64,000 nt of DNA from Chitinophagaceae bacterium UBA1930 (GTDB taxonomy: Bacteria; Bacteroidota; Bacteroidia; Chitinophagales; Chitinophagaceae), in the NCBI GenBank assembly GCA_002337145.1, contig DDFK01000004.1:301982-365981 (forward strand), in the 5' to 3' direction. A program made the translations under genes and the position numbers. This document shows positions 33,178 through 41,860 of this stretch, piece by piece. Under the pieces are notes generated by a model. The model was given only the letters and a program-made list of their open reading frames with translations. It was not told where the DNA came from and made no database searches. Positions within the stretch are counted from its first letter, which is position 1. Each line of letters starts with the position of its first letter.

Positions 33178-33660
33178 TCATTGATGAAAACCGTTTTCAT
33201 CATAAGTTAAGAATGGCTTTTTTAGTTTCAAGAGGCTATCATTATTGAAGCCATCACAACCCCCAAACTCATTAAAGCAGTCTTTAGTATTTACTAATTT
33301 CAGTGTTGCATAGTCATAAAAATTTTGCCCAGAAAATTGGTCTACAATCGAGATTGCTTTTTTAGAATTTATTGTGTCTAAATAGAAATATAGATTTGGT
33401 TCTAATGAAATATAAGAAACTTTCATTTTTGCTTTAGTCTCGCTATTGGTAAGGGTAATTGTTTTATCGTTATCAAAGTCTTGAAAGCTGATTATATCAT
33501 CATCAACTCTAAGTTTGATTGTTAAGATGTTGTCTATTGTATAACTACTATGTTTTACCCATAGTAATTCCCGTATTCCCTTATAGCATGGATAAATCAA
33601 TATTAAAGCTATCAAGAATATTTTATTAGTCTTTTTATTCTTACCCAAAACATTTTCCAT
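33178..33660 (-). CDS. Unknown membrane-anchored protein
   Basis: The 160-residue product has one hydrophobic segment near the N-terminus (KIFLIALILIYPCYKGI, about 14-30) and an extracytoplasmic beta-rich part (YTIDNILTIKLRVDDDIISF, KMKVSYISLEPNLYFYLDTI). No family recognised. It overlaps the upstream gene by 49 bases, and both are much AT-richer than their neighbours, which suggests an acquired pair. Confidence 0.6.
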   Translation of the reverse strand: MENVLGKNKKTNKIFLIALILIYPCYKGIRELLWVKHSSYTIDNILTIKLRVDDDIISFQDFDNDKTITLTNSETKAKMKVSYISLEPNLYFYLDTINSKKAISIVDQFSGQNFYDYATLKLVNTKDCFNEFGGCDGFNNDSLLKLKKPFLTYDENGFHQ

Positions 33661-34112
33661 TTAATTCTCCATTCGTTATGTTCCCAATTAATATCAAATT
33701 TATCTTTTTTATTACCTAACCATGGCGGCATTGATATTTTGCAATGAAACATTGGTTGTTCATGCATTACCTGTTGCTTATAGCTGGGTTCAAGCGAAGA
33801 CTTAGAATAATAGCGAATGTCTATTACAGTTAATTTTTTTTCAGCTCTATAAATGTAGAGATTGATATCAAAGAGATTTTCATAAAGATGCTGTAATGTC
33901 GGCATGAGCTCTTGAAGCGGTGCAGGAGTTTTCAGGTCGTTCTCTTTTTTCCTTAATTGCCTTTGTATATGAGACGACTTTTCGCTATTCTTTATCTCCG
34001 TTACAATGAACTTACAATTATCCGAAAACTTGTTCCACGTTAGACCTCTTGCTATATCAAGCAATTTAGGGACTGATTCTTCTATTTGTTTTTGGAGAAT
34101 ATGTAAAGTCAT
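33612..34112 (-). CDS. Unknown cytoplasmic protein
   Basis: The 166-residue product, counted from the ATG at 34112 (MTLHILQKQIEESVPKLLDI), is helical and charged in the first half and strand-rich later (NLYIYRAEKKLTVIDIRYYS, KMFWVRIKRLIKYS). I recognise no family. An ATG 8 codons upstream is also open. The long overlap with the following gene on the same strand suggests translational coupling and a shared function. Confidence 0.55.
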   Translation of the reverse strand: MTLHILQKQIEESVPKLLDIARGLTWNKFSDNCKFIVTEIKNSEKSSHIQRQLRKKENDLKTPAPLQELMPTLQHLYENLFDINLYIYRAEKKLTVIDIRYYSKSSLEPSYKQQVMHEQPMFHCKISMPPWLGNKKDKFDINWEHNEWRIKWKMFWVRIKRLIKYS

Positions 34113-34151
34113 AACAATAGATGGGGACAGTAACAATAAAATCTATTTAAT

Positions 34152-34184
34152 AAAAAAGCTGCTTTATTATAAAGCAGCTTTTTT
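34152..34184 (-). terminator. Terminator after sdhCAB
   Basis: A 15-base perfect stem (AAAAAAGCTGCTTTA and its complement) with a 3-base loop lies 19 bases beyond the sdhB stop and has T runs on both strands, so it could work in either direction. Confidence 0.85.
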
Positions 34185-34202
34185 ATATTATTGAGTAAGA
34201 TA

Positions 34203-34967
34203 CTATTTCTCCGCAGTTAAACTAGCAACCAAATATTCCTGGTTCAACCTGGCAATATTGCTGATGGAAATTTCTTTAGGGCAGGTTGCTTCGCAGGCAC
34301 CGGTATTGGTACATGATCCGAAACCTTCTTTGTCCATTTGTGCCACCATATTTATTACACGGCTATGGCGTTCGGGCTCGCCCTGTGGCAACAATGCCAA
34401 ATGCGAAACCTTTGCAGAAAGGAACAGCATGGCACTACTGTTTTTACAAGCTGCCACACATGCACCGCAACCGATACACATAGCTGCTGCAAAACTTGCA
34501 TCGGCTTTGTCTTTGTTGATGGGTAGGGCATTACCGTCAACTGCATTACCTGTGTTTACGGATATATAACCACCTGCTTGTATGATCCTATCAAAAGATG
34601 TCCTGTCAACTACCAGGTCCTTAATAACCGGGAAAGCGTTGGCACGCCAAGGTTCTACCACAATAGTATCGCCATCTTTAAAGGCACGCATGTGCAATTG
34701 GCAAGTGGTGTTTGCCTGCCATGGTCCGTGTGGCTTACCATTAATGTACATGGAACACATACCGCAGATACCTTCGCGGCAGTCGTGGTCGAATGCCACC
34801 GGTTCTTCGCCTTCATGTATCAACTGCTCATTCAATACGTCAAACATTTCAAGGAAACTCATTTCACTGGAAATGTTTTCTACCCTGTACATCTTGAATT
34901 CGCCTTTGGACTTTGTGTTCTTTTGTCTCCAGACTTTCAAGTTCAAATTCATATTGTAATGCTCCAT
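34203..34967 (-). CDS. sdhB: Succinate dehydrogenase/fumarate reductase iron-sulfur subunit
   Basis: The 254-residue product shows the cysteine clusters for all three centres: CREGICGMC for the 2Fe-2S (the fourth cysteine is in the NTTCQLH segment), CIGCGACVAAC, and CTNTGACEATCPKEI. It passes electrons between the flavin of SdhA and the membrane heme and quinone of SdhC. Gene order on the minus strand is sdhC, sdhA, sdhB, with a terminator after it. This is the order used by Bacteroidota for the five-subunit-less, single cytochrome b558 type of complex. Confidence 0.97.
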   Translation of the reverse strand: MEHYNMNLNLKVWRQKNTKSKGEFKMYRVENISSEMSFLEMFDVLNEQLIHEGEEPVAFDHDCREGICGMCSMYINGKPHGPWQANTTCQLHMRAFKDGDTIVVEPWRANAFPVIKDLVVDRTSFDRIIQAGGYISVNTGNAVDGNALPINKDKADASFAAAMCIGCGACVAACKNSSAMLFLSAKVSHLALLPQGEPERHSRVINMVAQMDKEGFGSCTNTGACEATCPKEISISNIARLNQEYLVASLTAEK

Positions 34968-35008
34968 ATCAAAAAATTAGTCAAATTATTAAATGGGTTG
35001 CCCGGCTA

Positions 35009-36982
35009 TTATTTGTAGTTACGTTGGCTAGGTTTGATCACTTCATATTTCAGGTCTTCCTTATGCAGGTTCCAGTTGCTTTCGCCAGCATATTCCCAAG
35101 CGGCAACATACATGTATTCGTCATCATGACGCAATGCTTCGCCTTCTTCTGTCTGGCTTTCTTCACGGAAGTGGCCACCGCAGCTTTCGTTCCTGTTCAA
35201 GGCATCTTTGCACATCAGTTCGCCCAACTCAATAAAGTCGGCCACACGTCCGGCCTTATCCAGCTCAGGATTGAATTCGCTGATATCGCCCGGTATCTTT
35301 ACATCGCTCCAGAATTCTTTTTTCAGTGCCTGTATTTCACTAATGGCTTCAGTCAAACCTTGTGCGTTACGTGCCATGCCACATTTTTCCCACATGATCT
35401 TGCCCAAACGTTTATGGAAGCTTTCTACGCTTTGCGAACCTTTGATGTTCATCAAAGTACTTAACCTGTCGCTCACGCTTTTTTCAGCGGCAGCAAATGC
35501 TTCATGGTCTGTTGAGATAGGCTTGTTGTAAATTTCATCGGCCAAGTAGTTACCAATGGTATAAGGTATCACAAAGTAACCATCGGCTAAACCTTGCATC
35601 AAGGCACTTGCACCCAAACGGTTGGCACCGTGGTCGCTAAAGTTTGCTTCGCCCAATGAGTACAGGCCCTTAACGGTTGTTTGCAGTTCGTAGTCAACCC
35701 ATAAACCGCCCATGGTATAGTGTACGGCAGGGTAGATACGCATCGGTAATTCATATGGGTTTTCGCCTGTTATCTTTTCATACATATCAAACAGGTTACC
35801 ATATTTTTCTTTCACTACTTCTTTACCCAATGCAATAATTTCTTCTTTGGGTACATCGGTGCGGCCTTCTTTACTTACTTCAATTTTGCCGTAACGTTCT
35901 ATAGCCGCAGCAAAATCCAAATAAACCGCTTGCTTAGAAGTACCAACGCCATAACCAGCATCGCATCTTTCTTTTGCAGCCCTGGAGGCCACGTCGCGGG
36001 GCACCAGGTTACCAAATGCTGGGTACCTTCTTTCCAGATAATAATCCCTTTCTTCTTCGGGTATATCGGTTGCCTTTCTTGGATCACCTGCTTTTTTGGG
36101 TACCCATATCCTTCCATCGTTACGTAATGATTCGGACATCAAAGTCAATTTACTTTGATGGTCGCCACTTACCGGGATACAGGTTGGGTGAATTTGTGTG
36201 TAGCAAGGGTTTGCAAATGCAGCCCCTTGTTTATGTGCTTTCCATGCTGCAGTAACATTGCTACCCATGGCGTTGGTTGAAAGATAGAACACGTTACCGT
36301 AACCACCGGTGCATAGCAATACGGCATGGCCAAAATGGCGTTCCAGTTTACCGCTTACAAGGTCCCTTGCAATAATGCCGGTTGTTTTTCCATCAACCTT
36401 TACCACTTCCAGCATTTCATGCCTAGAGTACATGGTTACATTGCCCAATGCAACCTGGCGTTCCAATGCCTGGTAGGCACCTATCAATAATTGCTGGCCA
36501 GTTTGCCCGGCAGCATAAAATGTACGTTGTACCTGTGTTCCTCCAAAGCTACGGTTGCTCAATAAGCCACCGTATTCCCTTGCAAACGGAACACCTTGGG
36601 CCACACATTGGTCAATAATATTGGCACTTACTTCGGCTAGGCGGTGCACATTGGCTTCCCTTGCACGGTAGTCGCCACCCTTAATGGTATCGTAAAATAA
36701 ACGGAACACGGAGTCTCCATCGTTCTGGTAGTTTTTTGCAGCATTGATACCACCCTGTGCAGCAATACTGTGTGCACGGCGTGGACTATCCTGAAAGCAG
36801 AACGCTTTTACTTTGTAACCCATTTCGCCCAAAGATGCTGCTGCACTGGCACCAGCCAAACCTGTACCTACAATAATCACTTCTAACTTTCTTTTGTTGG
36901 CAGGGTTCACCAATTTGCAATGGCCTTTATAGTCTGTCCATTTATCATCCATTGGTCCCGAAGGAATTTTTGCATCTAGCAT
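35009..36982 (-). CDS. sdhA: Succinate dehydrogenase/fumarate reductase flavoprotein subunit
   Basis: The 657-residue product has the FAD-binding GTGLAGASAAASLGEMGYKV near residue 38 and the flavinylation histidine region RRAHSIAAQGGINAAKNY. Substrate-site segments include the HPTC loop (TQIHPTCIPVSGDHQS) and the RLGASALMQGLADGYFVIPY region near the C-terminal third. It oxidises succinate or reduces fumarate. It lies between sdhC (95 bases upstream) and sdhB (41 bases downstream). Confidence 0.97.
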   Translation of the reverse strand: MLDAKIPSGPMDDKWTDYKGHCKLVNPANKRKLEVIIVGTGLAGASAAASLGEMGYKVKAFCFQDSPRRAHSIAAQGGINAAKNYQNDGDSVFRLFYDTIKGGDYRAREANVHRLAEVSANIIDQCVAQGVPFAREYGGLLSNRSFGGTQVQRTFYAAGQTGQQLLIGAYQALERQVALGNVTMYSRHEMLEVVKVDGKTTGIIARDLVSGKLERHFGHAVLLCTGGYGNVFYLSTNAMGSNVTAAWKAHKQGAAFANPCYTQIHPTCIPVSGDHQSKLTLMSESLRNDGRIWVPKKAGDPRKATDIPEEERDYYLERRYPAFGNLVPRDVASRAAKERCDAGYGVGTSKQAVYLDFAAAIERYGKIEVSKEGRTDVPKEEIIALGKEVVKEKYGNLFDMYEKITGENPYELPMRIYPAVHYTMGGLWVDYELQTTVKGLYSLGEANFSDHGANRLGASALMQGLADGYFVIPYTIGNYLADEIYNKPISTDHEAFAAAEKSVSDRLSTLMNIKGSQSVESFHKRLGKIMWEKCGMARNAQGLTEAISEIQALKKEFWSDVKIPGDISEFNPELDKAGRVADFIELGELMCKDALNRNESCGGHFREESQTEEGEALRHDDEYMYVAAWEYAGESNWNLHKEDLKYEVIKPSQRNYK

Positions 36983-37077
36983 ATCGAAGAAGTTTCAAGT
37001 TTATAAGAGAACTGGAACCGAGAAGAAGGAGCTTTTCAAGATTCAAGTTTAGAAGCCTGTTTTGTTTAAAGAACTGT

Positions 37078-37749
37078 TTAGCTAACCCAGCCGCAATAGA
37101 AGCTGATAGGCATCATGGCAAATGCCAACATGATAACGATTGAAAAAGTGTAACCGATGCCGCTTAGCATTGCATGGTACCTTTTATTGTGTACACCAAT
37201 TGTTTTGAATGCACTTTGAAAACCGTGTGCCAAATGGTAACCTAGAGAGATGCAGCCCAATACATATACAATCACCACCCATAAATTGCTGAACACTTCT
37301 TTCATGGTGTCGAACAGATTGATTTCCTCGCCCAATAAGAAACCTTGGTGCGAACGGTTAGGGAACCAGAAATGGGATAAGTGGATGATCAGGAACAACA
37401 AAACAATTGTTCCCAATAAAGCCATACTGCGGCTGTACCATTTGCTACCAGCATTGCCGTAGCTAACCGCATAGCCAACACTTCTTGCTTTCCTGTTCTG
37501 GATGGTGAGCATGTAAGCCTGTACAATATGGAGAATGAAACCGGCAAACAGGCCGATTTCCAGTATTCTTGGTACAACATTGTTGCCCATAAAGTGGGCA
37601 CCTTGGTTAAACATGACACCGCCATCCATAGCCCAAATGCAGGCATTCAACCCGGCATGAACAATTAAAAATAAAATCAAAAAGATACCGGTAAAGCTCA
37701 TCACCAATTTCTTGCCTACCGAAGAAGTGAACATCTGTTTCCAAGTCAT
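37078..37749 (-). CDS. sdhC: Succinate dehydrogenase cytochrome b subunit
   Basis: Counted from the ATG at 37749 the product has 223 residues and five membrane helices. Likely heme ligand histidines lie in the helices (IVHAGLNACIW, GFILHIVQAYML, LIIHLSHFWF, LGYHLAHGFQSAF), as in the diheme cytochrome b558 of the Wolinella and Bacillus type. The frame is open for 33 more codons upstream, but a -7 box at 37784-37791 supports the start at MTWKQMFTSSVGKKL. Confidence 0.93.
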   Translation of the reverse strand: MTWKQMFTSSVGKKLVMSFTGIFLILFLIVHAGLNACIWAMDGGVMFNQGAHFMGNNVVPRILEIGLFAGFILHIVQAYMLTIQNRKARSVGYAVSYGNAGSKWYSRSMALLGTIVLLFLIIHLSHFWFPNRSHQGFLLGEEINLFDTMKEVFSNLWVVIVYVLGCISLGYHLAHGFQSAFKTIGVHNKRYHAMLSGIGYTFSIVIMLAFAMMPISFYCGWVS

Positions 37750-37783
37750 ACAGCTAAAAGTTGTGGTTGAAAAAATTTCGTTG

Positions 37784-37810
37784 CAAAAGTATGACATTGC
37801 TAAATGCCAA
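37784..37810 (-). promoter_or_regulatory. Promoter of sdhCAB
   Basis: On the minus strand TACTTTTG (37791-37784) matches the -7 consensus, with TTG at 37810-37808 about 16 bases upstream. It lies 34 bases before the chosen sdhC ATG. Confidence 0.45.
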
Positions 37811-37931
37811 TTACCAATGCCGAAAAAATTTATCGGCATCGTTCTCACTGCATGACAACAATTGCAGTTGGTTGAAAGATTTTTATTGGGTAGTTTGATA
37901 AATAATCGGCATAACTACAATGGCATCTCAT

Positions 37932-37939
37932 TACATTTG
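37932..37939 (+). promoter_or_regulatory. -7 element immediately before the ABC permease gene
   Basis: TACATTTG at 37932-37939 matches the consensus exactly but ends only 4 bases before the ATG at 37944. If used, the transcript would be leaderless or the true start would be an in-frame ATG at 37983. Confidence 0.4.
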
Positions 37940-37943
37940 AAGC

Positions 37944-39194
37944 ATGTTCAAATTGCTGAATATACTTTGGAACAGTTTCAAGATGGCCATGCAGGAACTG
38001 CGGGTGAATAAGCTGCGTACTTTTCTGTCGCTGTTTGGCATTACCATTGGCATCTTTTGCATCATTGGCGTATTGGCAACAGTGGACAGTCTTGAGCGGA
38101 AAGTGCAGGGCGACCTTGCAAAGCTTGGTTCTAACAGCATTTATATTGATAAGTGGGAATATGGCGGTGGCCCCGATAAGCCTTGGTGGAAATACATCAA
38201 ACGTCCTTCGCCTAAGTATGAGGAGATGCAGTTCATAAAAGCCAAATCGTCGCTTACCTCTAATATTGCTTTTGTGGCAAAAACAAGTACAGGCACTGCA
38301 TCCACACCAACAGCATCTTTGGCAGGTATTACTTTTATTGGTGCCTCGGAAGACTTTAGCAAGATACAGGCATTGGAAATAGGCGTGGGCAGGTATATTA
38401 ATGATGCGGAGTTTTTTAGGGGAACACCAACCATTGTTATTGGGGATGAAGTGGCCAATCAGTTGTTTGGCGATGCCCAAAAAGCCGAAGGACAGGAGAT
38501 AACATATAATGGCAAGCGGTTGATTATTGTGGGCATATTGAAAAAGCAGGGACAGTCATTTGCCAATGCATTTGATTTTGATAACTGCCTGCTTACTTCG
38601 TACAGGTATTTTGCTTCTATTTATAACCCGGATAATTCTAATCCCGTCATCATGGCACAGGGCAAGCCCGGTGTTGATACAAAAGACCTTCAGGATGAAC
38701 TGAGAGGCGTGATGCGGCAGATAAGGAAGATCAGCCCAACAGGCGAAGAGGATTTCAGCTTGAATGACATCAGCATTTTTGCGGAGCAAACAAAGTCATT
38801 CTTTGGTTCCGTAACCATAGGTGGTTGGGCCATTGCCGGGCTTAGCCTGATTGTTGGTGCGTTTGGCGTTGCCAATATCATGTTTGTAACCGTACGTGAA
38901 CGTACCAGCCAGATTGGTTTGAAGAAAGCCATTGGTGCAAAAAGCAGGACGATACTTACTGAGTTTTTATTGGAGAGTGCTTTTTTATGTATTGTAGGTG
39001 GCATTATTGGTTTGCTGCTTGTATGGCTGCTTACCAAGTTTTTAGGTACGGTACTTCCTTTTCCCATTTATATAGCTCCCAATATTATTATGCTGGCTAT
39101 TGGCATTTGTGTGGCATTGGGCATCTTGTCGGGTATCATTCCTGCATCCATTGCAGCTAAGATGAACCCTGTGGTGGCTATTAGAACGAAGTAA
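37944..39194 (+). CDS. MacB/FtsX-type ABC transporter permease
   Basis: The 416-residue product has an N-terminal helix (FLSLFGITIGIFCIIGVLAT), a large periplasmic domain (about 50-285) and three C-terminal helices. The last part has the FtsX signature VGAFGVANIMFVTVRERTSQ with IGLKKAIGAKSRTILTEFLLE. It is the permease of a MacB-like system that moves lipoproteins, peptides or antibiotics. No ATPase gene adjoins it. The N-terminal LLNILWNSFKMAMQELRVNK fits the family, so I keep the first ATG despite the close promoter. Confidence 0.9.
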   Translation: MFKLLNILWNSFKMAMQELRVNKLRTFLSLFGITIGIFCIIGVLATVDSLERKVQGDLAKLGSNSIYIDKWEYGGGPDKPWWKYIKRPSPKYEEMQFIKAKSSLTSNIAFVAKTSTGTASTPTASLAGITFIGASEDFSKIQALEIGVGRYINDAEFFRGTPTIVIGDEVANQLFGDAQKAEGQEITYNGKRLIIVGILKKQGQSFANAFDFDNCLLTSYRYFASIYNPDNSNPVIMAQGKPGVDTKDLQDELRGVMRQIRKISPTGEEDFSLNDISIFAEQTKSFFGSVTIGGWAIAGLSLIVGAFGVANIMFVTVRERTSQIGLKKAIGAKSRTILTEFLLESAFLCIVGGIIGLLLVWLLTKFLGTVLPFPIYIAPNIIMLAIGICVALGILSGIIPASIAAKMNPVVAIRTK

Positions 39195-39236
39195 TAGTTA
39201 CAGCTTGCTGGTTACTGATTGCCAATTAGTTTCTTT

Positions 39237-39244
39237 TACATTTG
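39237..39244 (+). promoter_or_regulatory. -7 element of tsaD
   Basis: TACATTTG matches TAnnTTTG. It lies inside the long upstream extension of the tsaD frame and 24 bases before the TTG at 39268, so the extension is probably not translated. A TTG at 39219-39221 could be the -33 element, with a short 15-base spacer. Confidence 0.45.
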
Positions 39245-39267
39245 CACCAAAACCAGTAATAAGCAAC

Positions 39268-40278
39268 TTGAAACCAGTAACCATTTTAGCTATTGAATCC
39301 TCCTGCGATGAAACATCAGCATCTGTTTGTGTTGATGGCAAGATACTTTCCAACTTTATAGCCAACCAAACCGTTCATGAAAAATATGGTGGGGTAGTGC
39401 CCGAACTGGCAAGCAGGGCACATATGCAGAACATTGTTCCGGTAGTGGATGCTGCATTGTCAACCGCAGGTTACAAGCTCACAGATATTGACGCCGTAGC
39501 CTTTACGCAGGCACCGGGTTTAATAGGCAGTTTGCTGGTGGGCAGCCAGTTTGCAAAAAGCTTATCGTTGGCTTTGGGCAAACCTTTAATTGCAGTGCAC
39601 CACATGCAGGCACATGTATTGGCTAATTTGATAGATGAAAGTAACAGACCCGAATTTCCTTTTTTATGTTTGACTGTTAGTGGCGGGCATACACAGATTG
39701 TATTGGCCAACTCGCCATTGGATTTAAAAGTAATTGGTGAAACAATAGACGATGCTGCTGGTGAGGCTTTTGATAAAAGTGCAAAACTGTTGGGACTGCC
39801 TTATCCTGGTGGGCCATTGATAGATAAGTATGCCAAAGAAGGCGATCCTTTAAAATTCAAATTTGCTGAACCACAAATTGCCGATTTGGATTTCAGTTTC
39901 AGCGGATTGAAAACTTCGGTGCTTTATTTTTTACAGGCAGAGACAAAGAAAGATGAGCATTTTATTGCCAATAACCTGAATGACTTATGTGCTTCCATTC
40001 AGTACACCATTATCCATATTTTACTAAAAAAAGTGAATAAAGCTGTACAAAACACTGGTATTAAGCAAGTTTGTATTGCAGGTGGAGTAAGTGCCAATAG
40101 CGGCTTACGTAAATCCTTACAGGAAATGGGCAATAAAAAAGGCTGGAAAGTATATATACCCAAGTTTGAATATTGTACAGACAATGGTGCCATGATTGCA
40201 ATTACCGCTTACCATAAGTACCTGCATCAACAATTCACATCCTTGGATATTAGCCCAAGTGCAAGGGCCGAGTGGTAG
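39268..40278 (+). CDS. tsaD: tRNA N6-adenosine threonylcarbamoyltransferase TsaD
   Basis: The product has 336 residues if started at the TTG 39268 (read as MKPVTILAIESSCDETSASV), the normal length. It has the metal-site motif AVHHMQAHVLAN, SRAHMQNIVPVVD before it, FLCLTVSGGHTQIVLANS, GEAFDKSAKLLGLPYPGGP and IAGGVSANSGLRKSL. With TsaB, TsaC and TsaE it makes t6A at position 37 of ANN-reading tRNAs. There is no ATG near the expected start; the frame is open back to a TTG at 39205. Confidence 0.95.
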   Translation: MKPVTILAIESSCDETSASVCVDGKILSNFIANQTVHEKYGGVVPELASRAHMQNIVPVVDAALSTAGYKLTDIDAVAFTQAPGLIGSLLVGSQFAKSLSLALGKPLIAVHHMQAHVLANLIDESNRPEFPFLCLTVSGGHTQIVLANSPLDLKVIGETIDDAAGEAFDKSAKLLGLPYPGGPLIDKYAKEGDPLKFKFAEPQIADLDFSFSGLKTSVLYFLQAETKKDEHFIANNLNDLCASIQYTIIHILLKKVNKAVQNTGIKQVCIAGGVSANSGLRKSLQEMGNKKGWKVYIPKFEYCTDNGAMIAITAYHKYLHQQFTSLDISPSARAEW

Positions 40279-40449
40279 ATTATTTAAATATGGCTTAAAA
40301 AACAATAAGTTATACTTGTATTGGATAATAAATTTACGTTGACCTGCGTTCTTATTACCTAGTATTTCCAAAAACAGGATAATTTCCTTATTTGGGAAAA
40401 TGTATCTGTTGCACCTTAGAAAAATGCCAACCGTATCTAATCATTAACT

Positions 40450-40465
40450 ATCCAATATATTGGAT
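40450..40465. promoter_or_regulatory. 16-base palindrome, possible operator
   Basis: ATCCAATATATTGGAT is a perfect inverted repeat 41 bases before the small gene at 40506, in AT-rich intergenic DNA. It could bind a dimeric regulator, but nothing else supports that. Confidence 0.25.
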
Positions 40466-40505
40466 TTTAGTTAATTAGGCATTTTTAATTAGGTAAAAAA
40501 ATTGA

Positions 40506-40760
40506 ATGAACCAAGCATTAGTCACAGCAGTTGCAAGTATCGTCTTGCTAGTTAGTATTATAACAAAAGATAAGAATCCCAATTTTTCGGGCAGTAGGCA
40601 GGTAGCCGCATCCTCCACTAAAAAGAAAGCATCAACGTTAACACAGGCAAAGCCCCTAATTGAAGGAGGGGATAGGAAGCATATAGCCAAGATTGTGAGC
40701 CCTCAAGGCGATACCATTATTTATCGACCCTATTTTATCCCTAAAAAAATAGTGCACTAA
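40506..40760 (+). CDS. Small protein of unknown function
   Basis: The 84-residue frame begins MNQALVTAVASIVLLVSIIT, a possible signal anchor, followed by a basic, serine-rich part (RQVAASSTKKKASTLTQAKP) and GDTIIYRPYFIPKKIVH. No family recognised. It is free-standing, with 226 AT-rich bases before it, and its last 4 bases overlap the end of the opposite gene. Coding is likely but unproven. Confidence 0.5.
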   Translation: MNQALVTAVASIVLLVSIITKDKNPNFSGSRQVAASSTKKKASTLTQAKPLIEGGDRKHIAKIVSPQGDTIIYRPYFIPKKIVH

Positions 40761-41671
40761 TTGTTATTGGGCCTTTTTCTCTTTAGCCTAATAGTGGCGT
40801 TTTGTTTAAGGTCGCTTGTTAGCAATATATCGTGCCTGGTACTACCATCGTAAATAATCAGCATGGCGGTGTTGGGCGGTACAAGACCTTCGTTTTCTGC
40901 AAACATGCTTAGCTCATTGTATTCCAGGCTGTCGCTTAAATGCAGTGTGGCCCTGATTGCCGTATAGTCCAGTTTGGACTTCGGTATAACTATGTGCTCG
41001 TTAAAGAATACGGTAACAGAATCGTAGTCAATGGCACCATTATCGTACAGCTCAATACGCAAATTGGGAGAGTTTACTTCAATTTCCCTTGTATAGTTTT
41101 TGGTTCTTGTATTGAACAGGGACAGTTTATCTTTTTCTTCCTGAGTTATCACCACTGGTGCCTGTTGTTTTACAATCGTGTCTTCCTGCTCAAAGTTTTG
41201 CTTGGTTCTTGCAAAGCCAAGTGTATCGGCAGATTTTTTCAGTTTAAAATTGATGTCGGGACAGGTGAACCTGAAATCTTTTGTACTGATGAACCAGCCT
41301 GTAAGTACAGACTCGGCTTTGGCTATCCTTAATATAAACTCGCCAGTCATGGGGCAATCCACACCTAAAGTAGTACTGGTAGCCTTATGATAAATAATGG
41401 TTGTTTGTTTAAGCAGCAGCTTTCTTGTGGCGGCATCGTAGCTGCCAGAAATTTTATTGGAAAAAAGGCTATCACGGAAATAGAAATTAAGTTCGCCTGT
41501 TACCAGTTTTCCTTTTTGGGTAAGTACCAGTTCCGATAAGTAGTTGTTATTGTTGTTGCCGGCACTGTTTACAATACCCACGCCATACCAGTGCCCATTA
41601 ATCTCCTGTGCTTTGCAGACAAGCGAAGCACACAGTAATGCCATTATTAAAAAAGGTAACCGTTTTTTCAT
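40757..41671 (-). CDS. Exported protein of unknown function
   Basis: The 304-residue product starts at the ATG 41671, giving a signal peptide (MKKRLPFLIMALLCASLVCKAQ); the open frame extends 55 codons further without a better start. The first domain (NGHWYGVGIVNSAGNN...ISGSYDAATRKLLLKQTTII) looks like a lipocalin-like or beta-barrel fold. A final beta domain (NSPNLRIELYDNGAIDYDSV, DYTAIRATLHLSDSLEYNEL) resembles a conserved Bacteroidota C-terminal module. Function unknown. Confidence 0.75.
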   Translation of the reverse strand: MKKRLPFLIMALLCASLVCKAQEINGHWYGVGIVNSAGNNNNNYLSELVLTQKGKLVTGELNFYFRDSLFSNKISGSYDAATRKLLLKQTTIIYHKATSTTLGVDCPMTGEFILRIAKAESVLTGWFISTKDFRFTCPDINFKLKKSADTLGFARTKQNFEQEDTIVKQQAPVVITQEEKDKLSLFNTRTKNYTREIEVNSPNLRIELYDNGAIDYDSVTVFFNEHIVIPKSKLDYTAIRATLHLSDSLEYNELSMFAENEGLVPPNTAMLIIYDGSTRHDILLTSDLKQNATIRLKRKRPNNN

Positions 41672-41793
41672 AGGCTTGCAAAATAGCCCAAGTGAATGCT
41701 TAATATTGGTTAAAGTTGCCCACAATTGCGGTTTTTTGGGGATTGCCTTGCAGCAGTTTACAGCCAGCACGTACGCATTGGATACAAAAACGG

Positions 41794-41819
41794 AAACGCC
41801 CCAAAGAATTGGGGCGTTT
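41794..41819 (-). terminator. Terminator after the PKD/T9SS gene
   Basis: An 11-base perfect stem (AAACGCCCCAA / TTGGGGCGTTT) with a 4-base loop lies 42 bases beyond the PKD gene stop on the minus strand. Confidence 0.75.
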
Positions 41820-41860
41820 AATATTGATTTCAACAATCAATCTAAACTAAAAACTATACG

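Noticed and set aside
37845..38480. 211-codon minus-strand frame opposite the ABC permease
   Set aside because: Shadow of a clear FtsX-type gene, rich in cysteine and histidine.
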